The notes beneath the pieces were generated by a model, which saw only the letters and a program-made list of their open reading frames with translations, was not told where the DNA came from and ran no database searches. From the NCBI RefSeq assembly GCF_014202425.1, contig NZ_JACHGT010000022.1:62001-126000 (forward strand): a DNA stretch of 64,000 bases, read 5' to 3'. Position 1 is the stretch's first letter; every line of letters starts with the position of its first letter. Positions 57,057 through 64,000 of this stretch are shown here, piece by piece. The stretch is from Phytomonospora endophytica. GTDB lineage: Bacteria > Actinomycetota > Actinomycetes > Mycobacteriales > Micromonosporaceae. Made by a program: the position numbers and the translations under genes.

Positions 57057-58838
57057 CTAGGACGCGGCCTGCTCCGCGGCGGCCGTCTCCGGCACCGCGT
57101 CCACACCGGCCTCCTTGCGCTGCGCGGGGGTGATCGGCGTCGGCGCGCCGGTCAGCGGGTCGTGTCCACCGCCGCTCTTGGAGAAGGCGATGACCTCGCG
57201 GATCGAGTCGACGCCCGACAGCAGCGCGCAGATCCGGTCCCAGCCGAAGGCGATGCCCGCGTGCGGCGGGGGGCCGTACTGGAACGCGTCGAGGAGGAAC
57301 CCGAACTTGTCGGCGGCCTCGTCGTCACCGATGCCGAGGGTCGTGAAGACCCGGCGCTGCATCTCGGCGGAGTGGATACGGACCGAACCGCCGCCGATCT
57401 CGTTGCCGTTGCAGACGATGTCGTAGGCGTAGGCGAGAGCCTCGGCCGGGTTGTCCTGGAAACCGTCGGCCCACTCGGCGTTCGGCGAGGTGAAGGGGTG
57501 GTGCAGGGACGTCCAGCCCTCGTCGGTCTCGCCGAACATGGGCGCGTCGACGACCCACAGGAAGGACCAGGCGTTCTCGTCGATCAGGTCGCAGCGGCGG
57601 CCGATCTCCAGACGGGCCGCGCCGAGAAGCTCCTGGGCGTCGACGCGCTTGTCGCCGGCCGCGAAGAAGATCGCGTCGCCGGGCTTGGCGCCGGCCGCGT
57701 CGGCGAGGCCCGCGAGGTGCGCCTCGGAGAGGTTCTTGGCGACGGGGCCGCGCGCCTCACCGGTCTCGCCGTCGAGGACGACGTAGGCCAGGCCGCGGGC
57801 ACCGCGCGCCTTCGCCCAGTCCTGCCAGCCGTCGAGCTGCTTGCGGGTCTGCGAGGCGCCGCCGGGCATGACGACCGAGCCGACGTAGCCGCCGTTGTCG
57901 ATGGCCTGCGCGAACACGCGGAACTCGGTGCCGCGCAGGTAGTCGGTGAGCTCGGTGATCTCCAGGTCGAGCCGCAGGTCGGGCTTGTCGGAGCCGTAGC
58001 GGTTCATCGCGTCGTGCCAGGTCAGCCGTTGAATCGGGCCACTGATCCGGTAACCGGCGAGCTCGCTCCACAGGGCGGTGACGATCTTCTCGCCGAGGGC
58101 GATGATGTCGTCCTCGGTGACGAAGGAGGCCTCGATGTCGAGCTGGGTGAACTCCGGCTGCCGGTCGGCGCGGAAGTCCTCGTCGCGGTAGCAGCGGGCG
58201 ATCTGGTAGTACCGCTCCATGCCGGCGACCATGAGCAGCTGCTTGAACAGCTGCGGTGACTGCGGCAGGGCGTACCAGGTGCCGGGCTTGAGGCGGACCG
58301 GGACCAGGAAGTCGCGCGCGCCCTCGGGCGTCGAACGGGTCAGCGTCGGCGTCTCGACCTCGGTGAACTTGAGGTCGTGGAGGAGGTTGCGGGCGATGCG
58401 GTTGGCCTCGCTGCGCAGCTTCATCGCGTTCGACGGGCCGGTGCGGCGCAGGTCGAGGTAGCGGTAGCGGTGCCGGACGTCGTCGCCGACCTCGACGTTG
58501 TCGTCGACGGGCAGCGGCAGCGGCGCGGCGACGCTCAGCACGGTGAGCGTGTCGGCGACGACCTCGACCTGGCCGGTGGCGAGTTCGGTGTTCTCGTTGC
58601 CGTCGGGGCGGCGGGACACGGTGCCGGTGATCCGCACGCAGAACTCGTTGCGGAGGGCGTGCGCGGCCTCGGCGACCTCGCCTTCGCGGAAGACGACCTG
58701 GACCACGCCGGAGGCGTCCCGCAGGTCGATGAAGTCGACGCCGCCGTGATCGCGGCGGCGCGCCACCCAACCGGCGAGAGTGACCTGCTCGTCGACGTGC
58801 GCGGCGCGAAGCGCGCCCGCCTCATGGCTGCGATACAA
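57057..58838 (-). CDS. aspS: Aspartyl-tRNA synthetase
   Basis: A 593-residue class IIb synthetase of the bacterial type. The anticodon-binding OB fold ([20 protein letters not shown]), motif 2 ([20 protein letters not shown]), the GAD insertion domain and motif 3 ([15 protein letters not shown]) are all seen. The start is TTG at 58838, supported by GGAG with 8-nt spacing. Whether it also charges tRNA-Asn depends on genes outside the window. Confidence 0.97.
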   Translation of the reverse strand: MYRSHEAGALRAAHVDEQVTLAGWVARRRDHGGVDFIDLRDASGVVQVVFREGEVAEAAHALRNEFCVRITGTVSRRPDGNENTELATGQVEVVADTLTVLSVAAPLPLPVDDNVEVGDDVRHRYRYLDLRRTGPSNAMKLRSEANRIARNLLHDLKFTEVETPTLTRSTPEGARDFLVPVRLKPGTWYALPQSPQLFKQLLMVAGMERYYQIARCYRDEDFRADRQPEFTQLDIEASFVTEDDIIALGEKIVTALWSELAGYRISGPIQRLTWHDAMNRYGSDKPDLRLDLEITELTDYLRGTEFRVFAQAIDNGGYVGSVVMPGGASQTRKQLDGWQDWAKARGARGLAYVVLDGETGEARGPVAKNLSEAHLAGLADAAGAKPGDAIFFAAGDKRVDAQELLGAARLEIGRRCDLIDENAWSFLWVVDAPMFGETDEGWTSLHHPFTSPNAEWADGFQDNPAEALAYAYDIVCNGNEIGGGSVRIHSAEMQRRVFTTLGIGDDEAADKFGFLLDAFQYGPPPHAGIAFGWDRICALLSGVDSIREVIAFSKSGGGHDPLTGAPTPITPAQRKEAGVDAVPETAAAEQAAS

Positions 58839-58890
58839 GGGACGGTCTCCTTACAGACTGCGGTGGCCGGAATGCTCGCCCGTCATTGTT

Positions 58891-60135
58891 TCAGGCGGCC
58901 TCGGGCAGCACGTCACCCGGCTTCGCCAGTGCGTCCTGGACGGCCGCGGTGGGCTGGGCCTGCCCGGCCGGTCCGCGCCAGAAGGTCATCAGCACCAGGC
59001 CGATGACGGCGATGACGACCCCGGCCCCGCCCGCGGCGACGAAGCCCCATTCCGGGCCGAAGCCGTCGATGACCGCGCCGACGGCCGGCGCGCCGATCGC
59101 GCCGCCGATGGTGATGGCCGAACCGTGCAGTCCCATCGCCTCACCGCGCACGGCGGGCGGGACGATCCGGCTGACGCGGTCGACCATGGAGGCCAGCGCC
59201 GGAGCGCACAGGAGCCCGGGCGGGACGGTCGCGAGGACCATGAACCACCAGTTGGTCGCCAGCGCGACGGGCAGCAGCATCGCGCACATCCCGCCGAGCA
59301 GCAGGAGCGGGTGGACCTCGCGGTGGATCGCGCCGTAGACGAAGCCGCCGATGAGCGAGAACGCCGCCCACAGCCCGAGCACGATGCCGGCCTGCGCGGC
59401 CTGCCCGTGTTTGGTGAGCAGCGCGACCATCGACACCTCGCTGCCGCCGAGGGCGACGGTCGCGGCGACGGCGCCGATCAGCATCGCGACCATCGGGCCG
59501 CGCAGCCAGACCTTGCGGGGCGGGCGGGCCTGCCCGGCCATCTCGGCGAGTTCGGCGGCCGACTTGGTCGGCGGGTTGAGGCGGAACAGGAGCGTGCCGG
59601 AGATCGTGATGAGGGCGGCGACGCCGACCATGGCGACGCGGCTGTTCTGGCCGGCGACGAAGATCGCCGCGGCCGGCGCGATGATGAACGCGACCTCGAC
59701 GCCCATCGAGTCCAGCGAGTAGGCGGTGCGGCGCATGTCGGCGGGGACCATGGCGGCCAGGCCCTGCCGGATCGCGCTGAAGGCGGGCAGGCTGAGCAGC
59801 CCGGCGGGGAACGCGACGATGAGGAGGACCTGGTAGGGCAGCACGGTCGCGGAGACCCAGAACAAGGTGGCGGTGGCGGTCGTGACGGCGATGACGGGCC
59901 GCAGACCGACCTTGTCGATGATCCGGCCGGTGACCGTCGAACCGACCGCGACGCCGATGGTGAGGACGGCGGCGACGAGCCCGGCCTCGAAGTAGTTGCG
60001 GCCGAGGGTGTCGCGAACGTGGAAGAGCATGGTCATCCCGGCCGCGGCGATGGGGAAACGCGCGGCCGACCCGACGAGGATCAGGGCGGTGACGCCGGGG
60101 AGCGCGAAGACCTTCTTGTAAGGGGTGAGATTCAT
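58891..60135 (-). CDS. MFS transporter
   Basis: A 414-residue carrier with 12 predicted helices. Helix 1 includes ILVGSAARFPIAAAGMTMLF; the loop 2-3 motif is GRIIDKVGLRPVI. The C-terminal tail is soluble and Ala/Pro-rich. It belongs to the set of MFS carriers common near aspS/hisS in actinomycetes; its substrate is unknown. It is divergent from the tRNA-like genes. Confidence 0.88.
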   Translation of the reverse strand: MNLTPYKKVFALPGVTALILVGSAARFPIAAAGMTMLFHVRDTLGRNYFEAGLVAAVLTIGVAVGSTVTGRIIDKVGLRPVIAVTTATATLFWVSATVLPYQVLLIVAFPAGLLSLPAFSAIRQGLAAMVPADMRRTAYSLDSMGVEVAFIIAPAAAIFVAGQNSRVAMVGVAALITISGTLLFRLNPPTKSAAELAEMAGQARPPRKVWLRGPMVAMLIGAVAATVALGGSEVSMVALLTKHGQAAQAGIVLGLWAAFSLIGGFVYGAIHREVHPLLLLGGMCAMLLPVALATNWWFMVLATVPPGLLCAPALASMVDRVSRIVPPAVRGEAMGLHGSAITIGGAIGAPAVGAVIDGFGPEWGFVAAGGAGVVIAVIGLVLMTFWRGPAGQAQPTAAVQDALAKPGDVLPEAA

Positions 60136-60259
60136 ACGACTGGTGACCTCCGCGATCTATGTTCGCGGTTGGGTACGACCTTTGTCGCCGGACATCGCGG
60201 TGATTCCACTCACCATGATCCACGGCTTTTTTCGCGATGCGGAAAGGCCGTGGTCCGGC

Positions 60260-60265
60260 TAGGGT
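60260..60265 (+). promoter_or_regulatory. -10 box of the tRNA-like gene pair
   Basis: TAGGGT ends 9 nt before the first base of the extended acceptor helix of the first tRNA-like gene, so transcription should start almost at its 5' end. No clear -35 was seen. Confidence 0.5.
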
Positions 60266-60274
60266 GCTCCACAA

Positions 60275-60354
60275 TGCCCGGACGTAGCGCAGCCCGGCCG
60301 GCGCACCGTCTTCGCAGGACGGGGGACGCGGGTTCGAATCCCGCCGTTCGGGCA
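60275..60354 (+). tRNA. Unusual tRNA-like gene 1, anticodon loop position reads CGC
   Basis: A full cloverleaf can be drawn: T8-A9, D stem GCGC/GCGC, anticodon stem CCGTC/GACGG with loop TTCGCAG (anticodon CGC by position), variable loop GGGAC, T arm GCGGG-TTCGAAT-CCCGC. The acceptor CCGGACG/CGTTCGG (one G-U) extends 3 more pairs outward, to 10 bp (60275-60284 with 60345-60354). CGC would read the Ala codon GCG, but there is no G3-U70 pair of tRNA-Ala in the normal register, and no CCA is encoded. Amino acid and function are uncertain. Confidence 0.6.
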
Positions 60355-60366
60355 GGTTCCACGATC

Positions 60367-60442
60367 GTGGGCCCGGTAGCGCAGAGGCCGTCGCACCGCC
60401 TGCACAGCGGGGGACGCGGGTTCGAATCCCGCTCGGGTCCAC
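60367..60442 (+). tRNA. Unusual tRNA-like gene 2, anticodon loop position reads GCA
   Basis: It follows gene 1 by 12 nt and shares 24 identical bases with it (60409-60432), covering the variable loop and T arm. The anticodon stem CCGC/GCGG (4 bp) holds loop CTGCACA, with GCA (Cys) at the anticodon. The D arm is short, 3 bp at best. The acceptor pairs over 10 bp (60367-60376 with 60433-60442, two G-U pairs). It does not look like ordinary actinobacterial tRNA-Cys: the D arm is too weak and the acceptor too long. It may be a variant or decayed tRNA. Confidence 0.5.
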
Positions 60443-60465
60443 TGCTCCGGTTGGAAGGGGACAGG

Positions 60466-61770
60466 GTGGACGTGCCAACGGCCGAGGAGATGGCGGCCTT
60501 CCACGCCGTGCTCGGGCGGCTTCGCGAGTTGCCCGCCGATCACGAGGTGCGGCTGCGCGCCGAGCACGCGGCCGGCTCCTTCGCGCGGGACGGGCGGCTG
60601 CGCCGTCGCCGGGTCAGGGCCGACGCCGTCGCGGCGGCCGACGCCGGGCTGCTGTCGGCGACCTCGACCGGTGCCACCGGGCGCACCGAGGACGCCCCTC
60701 TGGACACTGTGGACGGTCGCGCCGGGGAGCTGACCCGTCCGCGCCGCTGCTACGTCTGCAAGGGCCTCTACCGGGACGTGCACGCCTTCTACCACCTGCT
60801 GTGCCCCGAGTGCGCCGCCGACGGCACCCGGCGCCGTGGAGCGGGCACGGACCTGTCGGGCCGGCGGGTGCTGCTGACCGGCGGACGGGTGAAGATCGGT
60901 TTCGAGCTGGCGCTGATGATGCTGCGCGACGGCGCCGAGGTGGCCGTCACGACACGTTTCCCGCACGACGCCCTGCGCCGTTTCACCGCCGCCGGGGCGC
61001 CCCAGGAGCGCCTGAGCGTCCTCGGGGCCGACCTGCGCGACCCGCGCCAGGTCCTCGCCCTCTGCGACCGTCTCGCGCGAACCTGGGGGCGTCTGGACGT
61101 GCTCGTCAACAACGCCGCCCAGACGGTCCGCCGTCCCGTGCACGCCTACGCCGCGCTCGACGCCGGTGAGACGGGCGCGCTCCCGCCCGGGGCGTGGACC
61201 GCACCAGGCTTCGGCGACCGGCGGGCGCTGCCCGGTCTCGTGGGTGCGGGCCTCGTCGACGCCTCGGGACTGCTGCCGGACCTGTCGCCGGTCAACTCCT
61301 GGTCGGCGACGCTCGGCGGTCTTGACCCGGCCGAACTCCTCGAAGTGCAACTCGTCAACGCCGTCGCTCCCGCCCTGCTCTGCGACCGGCTGCTGCCGAT
61401 GCTGACGGCCTCCCCCGCCGAGCGTCGCTACATCGTCAACGTGACGGCCGTGGAAGGCCGTTTCGCGGTCCACCGCAAGACGTCGCGGCACCCGCACACG
61501 AACATGGCCAAGGCCGCGCTGAACATGCTCACCCGCACCAGCGCGGCCGAACTGGCCGGGCGGGGCGTGTACATGTGCGCCGTCGACACCGGCTGGATCA
61601 CCGACGAGAACCCCGCGCCGAAGAAGGCCCGCCTCGCCGCCGCCGGTTTCCGCCCGCCGCTCGACGTGGTCGACGGCGCCGCGCGCGTCTACGACCCCGT
61701 CCTGCGCGGCGAGGCGGGCGAGCCGGTGTGGGGTGTGTTCCTCAAGGACTACCGGGAGGCGCGATGGTGA
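60466..61770 (+). CDS. Atypical SDR-fold protein with N-terminal zinc-ribbon
   Basis: A 434-residue protein. Residues 1-92 are helical and charged. A zinc-ribbon follows (C95-x2-C98-x14-C113-x2-C116), then an SDR domain from about 132. The nucleotide motif is TGGRVKIG (138-145), with Lys for the middle Gly, and DVLVNNAAQTVRRP is the NNAG equivalent. The catalytic Tyr of YxxxK is replaced: the sequence is TNMAKAALNMLT, and the Ser strand reads VNVTAVEG. The GTG at 60466 has GGAAGGGG 5 nt upstream; GTG 60472 is possible. Classical dehydrogenase activity is doubtful. It lies 24 nt after the tRNA-like pair. Confidence 0.75.
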   Translation: MDVPTAEEMAAFHAVLGRLRELPADHEVRLRAEHAAGSFARDGRLRRRRVRADAVAAADAGLLSATSTGATGRTEDAPLDTVDGRAGELTRPRRCYVCKGLYRDVHAFYHLLCPECAADGTRRRGAGTDLSGRRVLLTGGRVKIGFELALMMLRDGAEVAVTTRFPHDALRRFTAAGAPQERLSVLGADLRDPRQVLALCDRLARTWGRLDVLVNNAAQTVRRPVHAYAALDAGETGALPPGAWTAPGFGDRRALPGLVGAGLVDASGLLPDLSPVNSWSATLGGLDPAELLEVQLVNAVAPALLCDRLLPMLTASPAERRYIVNVTAVEGRFAVHRKTSRHPHTNMAKAALNMLTRTSAAELAGRGVYMCAVDTGWITDENPAPKKARLAAAGFRPPLDVVDGAARVYDPVLRGEAGEPVWGVFLKDYREARW

Positions 61771-61853
61771 CCGAGGGGCACGCCGGATCGGGCCGGTCAC
61801 ACCGAGGCCCGTGCCCGGCCTCCCTTCCCCCGCTCGCGTGCACCGGACGGCGG

Positions 61854-62888
61854 TCAGTCCAGGAAGTTGAGCTCGTGGCCCTCCTCGACGGTGCCGTACT
61901 CGGCGGCGGCGATCACCGCGGGAAGGGCCTCGGGCAGTTCGGGTAGCCGAGGGCCGCAGTACTGGACCAGCCGCAGCATGAGCCCCAGCACGGTGGCGTC
62001 GTCGACGTCGTCGATGTCGAGGGTCCGCTCGCCGAGCGCCACGCGGATCACCGCGTCGACGTGCAGTGGCGGCAGGAGCTCGGGTTCGCGGATCACGAGC
62101 CGCATCAGCCAGTCGAAGCCACCGGCCGCCAGCGAGCGGCAGATCCGGGTGAGGATCCGATGGCAGAGGCTCCACATCGTGTCGTCGTCTCCGCTGGACT
62201 CGGCGATCAGGTCGGAGAAGACCGGGGTGGCCGGGTTGTCGCGGACGTAGCCGAGCAGCAGGCGCCCGTAGGCGCTGCGCGGGTAGTCCCACCGGCGTTC
62301 CGGGTCGGCGCGGACGAACTCACCGGAGAGATCCGACCAGGCGAAGTCGTCGTGCTCGTAGTCGCGGCGAACGATGATCGTCGCGCCGGGCAGTCCGCCA
62401 CGCGCGATGTACTCGAAGAACGAGACCGGGTAGGCGAGCCGCGGGTCGGGCATCTCCTCGGCGAAGGCGGCGCCGCGCAGTCCCGCGCCCTCGAAGCGGG
62501 CGAGCAGTGCCAGCGCCTCGGTCACCGCGTCCGTCGCGGGGGTGCGGCGGGCCAGGGAGGCGAGCAGGTCCCCCACGGCACCGGCGATGACCGGCCAGTC
62601 GGCGAAAGGCGCCAGCCGGTACTCGCCGAGCGCGACCCGTACGAAGGCTTCGGCTTCGCGCCCGAGGGCGGCGTCACGCCCGGACAACGGACCCTGGTGT
62701 TCGCCGAGGTCGCGAAGCAGCGCGGCCGCCGCCAAGGGCTCGCAGCCGTCGGGAAACTCCCGCAGCAGCATCACGAAGGCGGTGACATATCCAAGGCGCA
62801 GGGCGTCACCGTTCAGGGTCGTGTCCTCGGCACCGGCGAGCAGCGCGTTCAGGTGGGCGGCGGGCAGGGCGTAGCGGTCATCGCTCAC
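61854..62888 (-). CDS. Uncharacterised 344-residue protein
   Basis: I do not recognise this protein. It is acidic, mainly helical, without signal peptide or membrane helix, so probably cytosolic. Aromatic segments such as YPVSFFEYIARGGLPGATII and FDWLMRLVIREPELLPPLHV may be helical repeats. The GTG at 62888 (MSDDRYALPAAHLNALL) is chosen because GGAG lies 7 nt upstream; the frame is open further but runs into hisS. It follows a hisS terminator, so it is probably transcribed separately. Confidence 0.65.
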   Translation of the reverse strand: MSDDRYALPAAHLNALLAGAEDTTLNGDALRLGYVTAFVMLLREFPDGCEPLAAAALLRDLGEHQGPLSGRDAALGREAEAFVRVALGEYRLAPFADWPVIAGAVGDLLASLARRTPATDAVTEALALLARFEGAGLRGAAFAEEMPDPRLAYPVSFFEYIARGGLPGATIIVRRDYEHDDFAWSDLSGEFVRADPERRWDYPRSAYGRLLLGYVRDNPATPVFSDLIAESSGDDDTMWSLCHRILTRICRSLAAGGFDWLMRLVIREPELLPPLHVDAVIRVALGERTLDIDDVDDATVLGLMLRLVQYCGPRLPELPEALPAVIAAAEYGTVEEGHELNFLD

Positions 62889-62914
62889 GGGCACACTCCT
62901 GGGCGTGGAGGCGA

Positions 62915-62943
62915 AAGGGCCGCCGGCGATGCCGACGGCCCTT
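62915..62943 (-). terminator. Terminator after hisS
   Basis: A 13-bp stem with one G-U pair and a 3-nt loop (62915-62927 with 62931-62943) lies 16 nt after the hisS stop on the minus strand and is followed by TCGCC after the stem's closing T residues. Confidence 0.75.
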
Positions 62944-62958
62944 CCATGGTGCCTGGGT

Positions 62959-64000
62959 CTACTCCCCCGCGCGGATCTCCGGCCGCAGGTCGGCGACCGG
63001 CGGGGTCCACGAGTCCATGTCGACGGGCGTCTGCTCGCCGCTGCGGATGTCGCGGATCTCCGGGCCGCCCGACTCCCCCTCGGGGAACAGGACGTAGGGG
63101 ATCCCCCGCCGCTGCGCGAAACGGATCTGCTTGCCGTACTTCTGGGCCGCCGGAGCGACCTCGGTGGCGATGTCGCGGGTACGCAGGACGCGCGCGAGAC
63201 GGTCACAGTCGCGCCGGCGCTCCTCCTCGGGGAGGGCGACGAGCACGGCCGTGGGCGTCTCGCGGGTGGCCGAGACGAGGCCGTTGCCGAACAGCGCGCC
63301 GAGGATCCGCGAGACGCCGATGGACAGGCCGACGCCCGGGAAGGTGTTCTTCCCGTCGGAGGCGAGGGTGTCGTAGCGGCCGCCCGAGCAGACCGAACCG
63401 AGCCGCTCGAAACCGTCGAGGGTGGTCTCGTAGACCGTCCCGGTGTAGTAGTCGAGGCCGCGGGCGATGCGCAGGTCGGCGGTCACCAGGCCCGGCGCCT
63501 CCGCCGCGGCGGTCGACACGACCGCGGCGAGCTCGGCGAGGCCCTCGTCGAGGAGTTCGTCGGTCACGCCGAGGGCGCGCACGGCGTCGACGAAGGACTC
63601 GTCGGGCGAGGAGATCTCGGCCATCGACAGGCACGCCTTGACCTGCGCGTCGGTGGCGTCGAGCTGTTCGGCGAGGAGCTTGCCGACCCCGGCGGGACCG
63701 ATCTTGTCGATCTTGTCGACGATGCGGATCGCCTCCATCGGATCGGCGATGCCGAGCCCGCGGAAGAAGCCCTGGGAGACCTTGCGGTTGTTGACGTGCA
63801 TGCGGATCGCCGGTATCGGCAGTCCGCGCAGGGCGTCGGCGATGACCAGCGGCAGCTCGACCTCGTAGTGGCCGGGCAGGGTGTCCTTGTCGATGATGTC
63901 GATGTCGGCCTGCCAGAACTCGCGGTAGCGGCCCTCCTGCGGCCGCTCACCGCGCCAGCAGGGCTGGATCTGGTAGCGGCGGAAGGGGAACTGCAGCTTC
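62959..64000 (-). CDS. hisS: Histidyl-tRNA synthetase, partial (N-terminus beyond window end)
   Basis: The C-terminal 346 or so codons of a class II synthetase; the frame is open to the right edge. Motif 2 (RYQIQPCWRGERPQEGRYRE and FWQADIDII), the histidine-site LVTADLRIARGLDYYTGTVYE, motif 3 (VGLSIGVSRILGALFG) and the anticodon-binding domain (TAVLVALPEEE to the end) are visible. It encodes the charging of tRNA-His. Confidence 0.95.
   Translation of the reverse strand, partial: KLQFPFRRYQIQPCWRGERPQEGRYREFWQADIDIIDKDTLPGHYEVELPLVIADALRGLPIPAIRMHVNNRKVSQGFFRGLGIADPMEAIRIVDKIDKIGPAGVGKLLAEQLDATDAQVKACLSMAEISSPDESFVDAVRALGVTDELLDEGLAELAAVVSTAAAEAPGLVTADLRIARGLDYYTGTVYETTLDGFERLGSVCSGGRYDTLASDGKNTFPGVGLSIGVSRILGALFGNGLVSATRETPTAVLVALPEEERRRDCDRLARVLRTRDIATEVAPAAQKYGKQIRFAQRRGIPYVLFPEGESGGPEIRDIRSGEQTPVDMDSWTPPVADLRPEIRAGE

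Overview
The window is high-GC DNA from an actinomycete. The evidence is the mihF-gmk-rpoZ-coaBC-metK-priA block, the pyrR-pyrB-pyrC-carA-carB-pyrD-pyrF operon next to bldD, nusB and efp, a helicase-dead PriA, actinobacterial IHF, frequent GTG/TTG starts and several apparently leaderless genes. A filamentous lineage such as Streptosporangiales is plausible because of BldD and the fused aroKB gene, but this is inference. No prophage, insertion sequence, integrase or CRISPR array was seen.

Layout. 1-10.5 kb is transport and secretion: a DMT-family exporter (cut by the left edge), a secreted CBM2-Fn3-GH18 chitinase, a complete gluABCD-type amino-acid ABC operon, two tandem small membrane paralogues, a CLC channel coupled to a SulP permease that follows a 16-codon upstream ORF, and a small four-helix membrane protein. 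10.5-28 kb is core housekeeping, nearly all on the minus strand: priA, metK, coaBC, rpoZ, gmk, mihF, the full UMP operon with a likely PyrR-binding RNA element, then divergent bldD with a likely autoregulatory box, nusB and efp.

28-39 kb is an accessory insert relative to the usual efp-to-aro order: an acetyltransferase, an orphan histidine kinase, a FadR-type regulator divergent from an MFS carrier, a nucleotidyltransferase, an ArsR-like regulator, and an ABC exporter divergent from a two-component system. A striking 44-bp dyad lies between the exporter and the kinase. 39-50.8 kb is the shikimate/alaS block: aroQ, a fused aroK-aroB, aroC, a prepilin-peptidase-like gene, two tandem double-GNAT genes, aroE, mltG, ruvX, alaS and two small membrane-protein genes.

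50.9-64 kb holds a Cys-rich membrane protein coupled to rarA, a HelD-like ATPase, two SDR-type genes (one with a very clear promoter/operator), aspS, an MFS carrier, two tandem unusual tRNA-like genes, an atypical zinc-ribbon SDR with a degenerate active site, an unknown gene, and hisS running off the right edge. The tRNA-like pair with the atypical SDR is the least explained part of the window.
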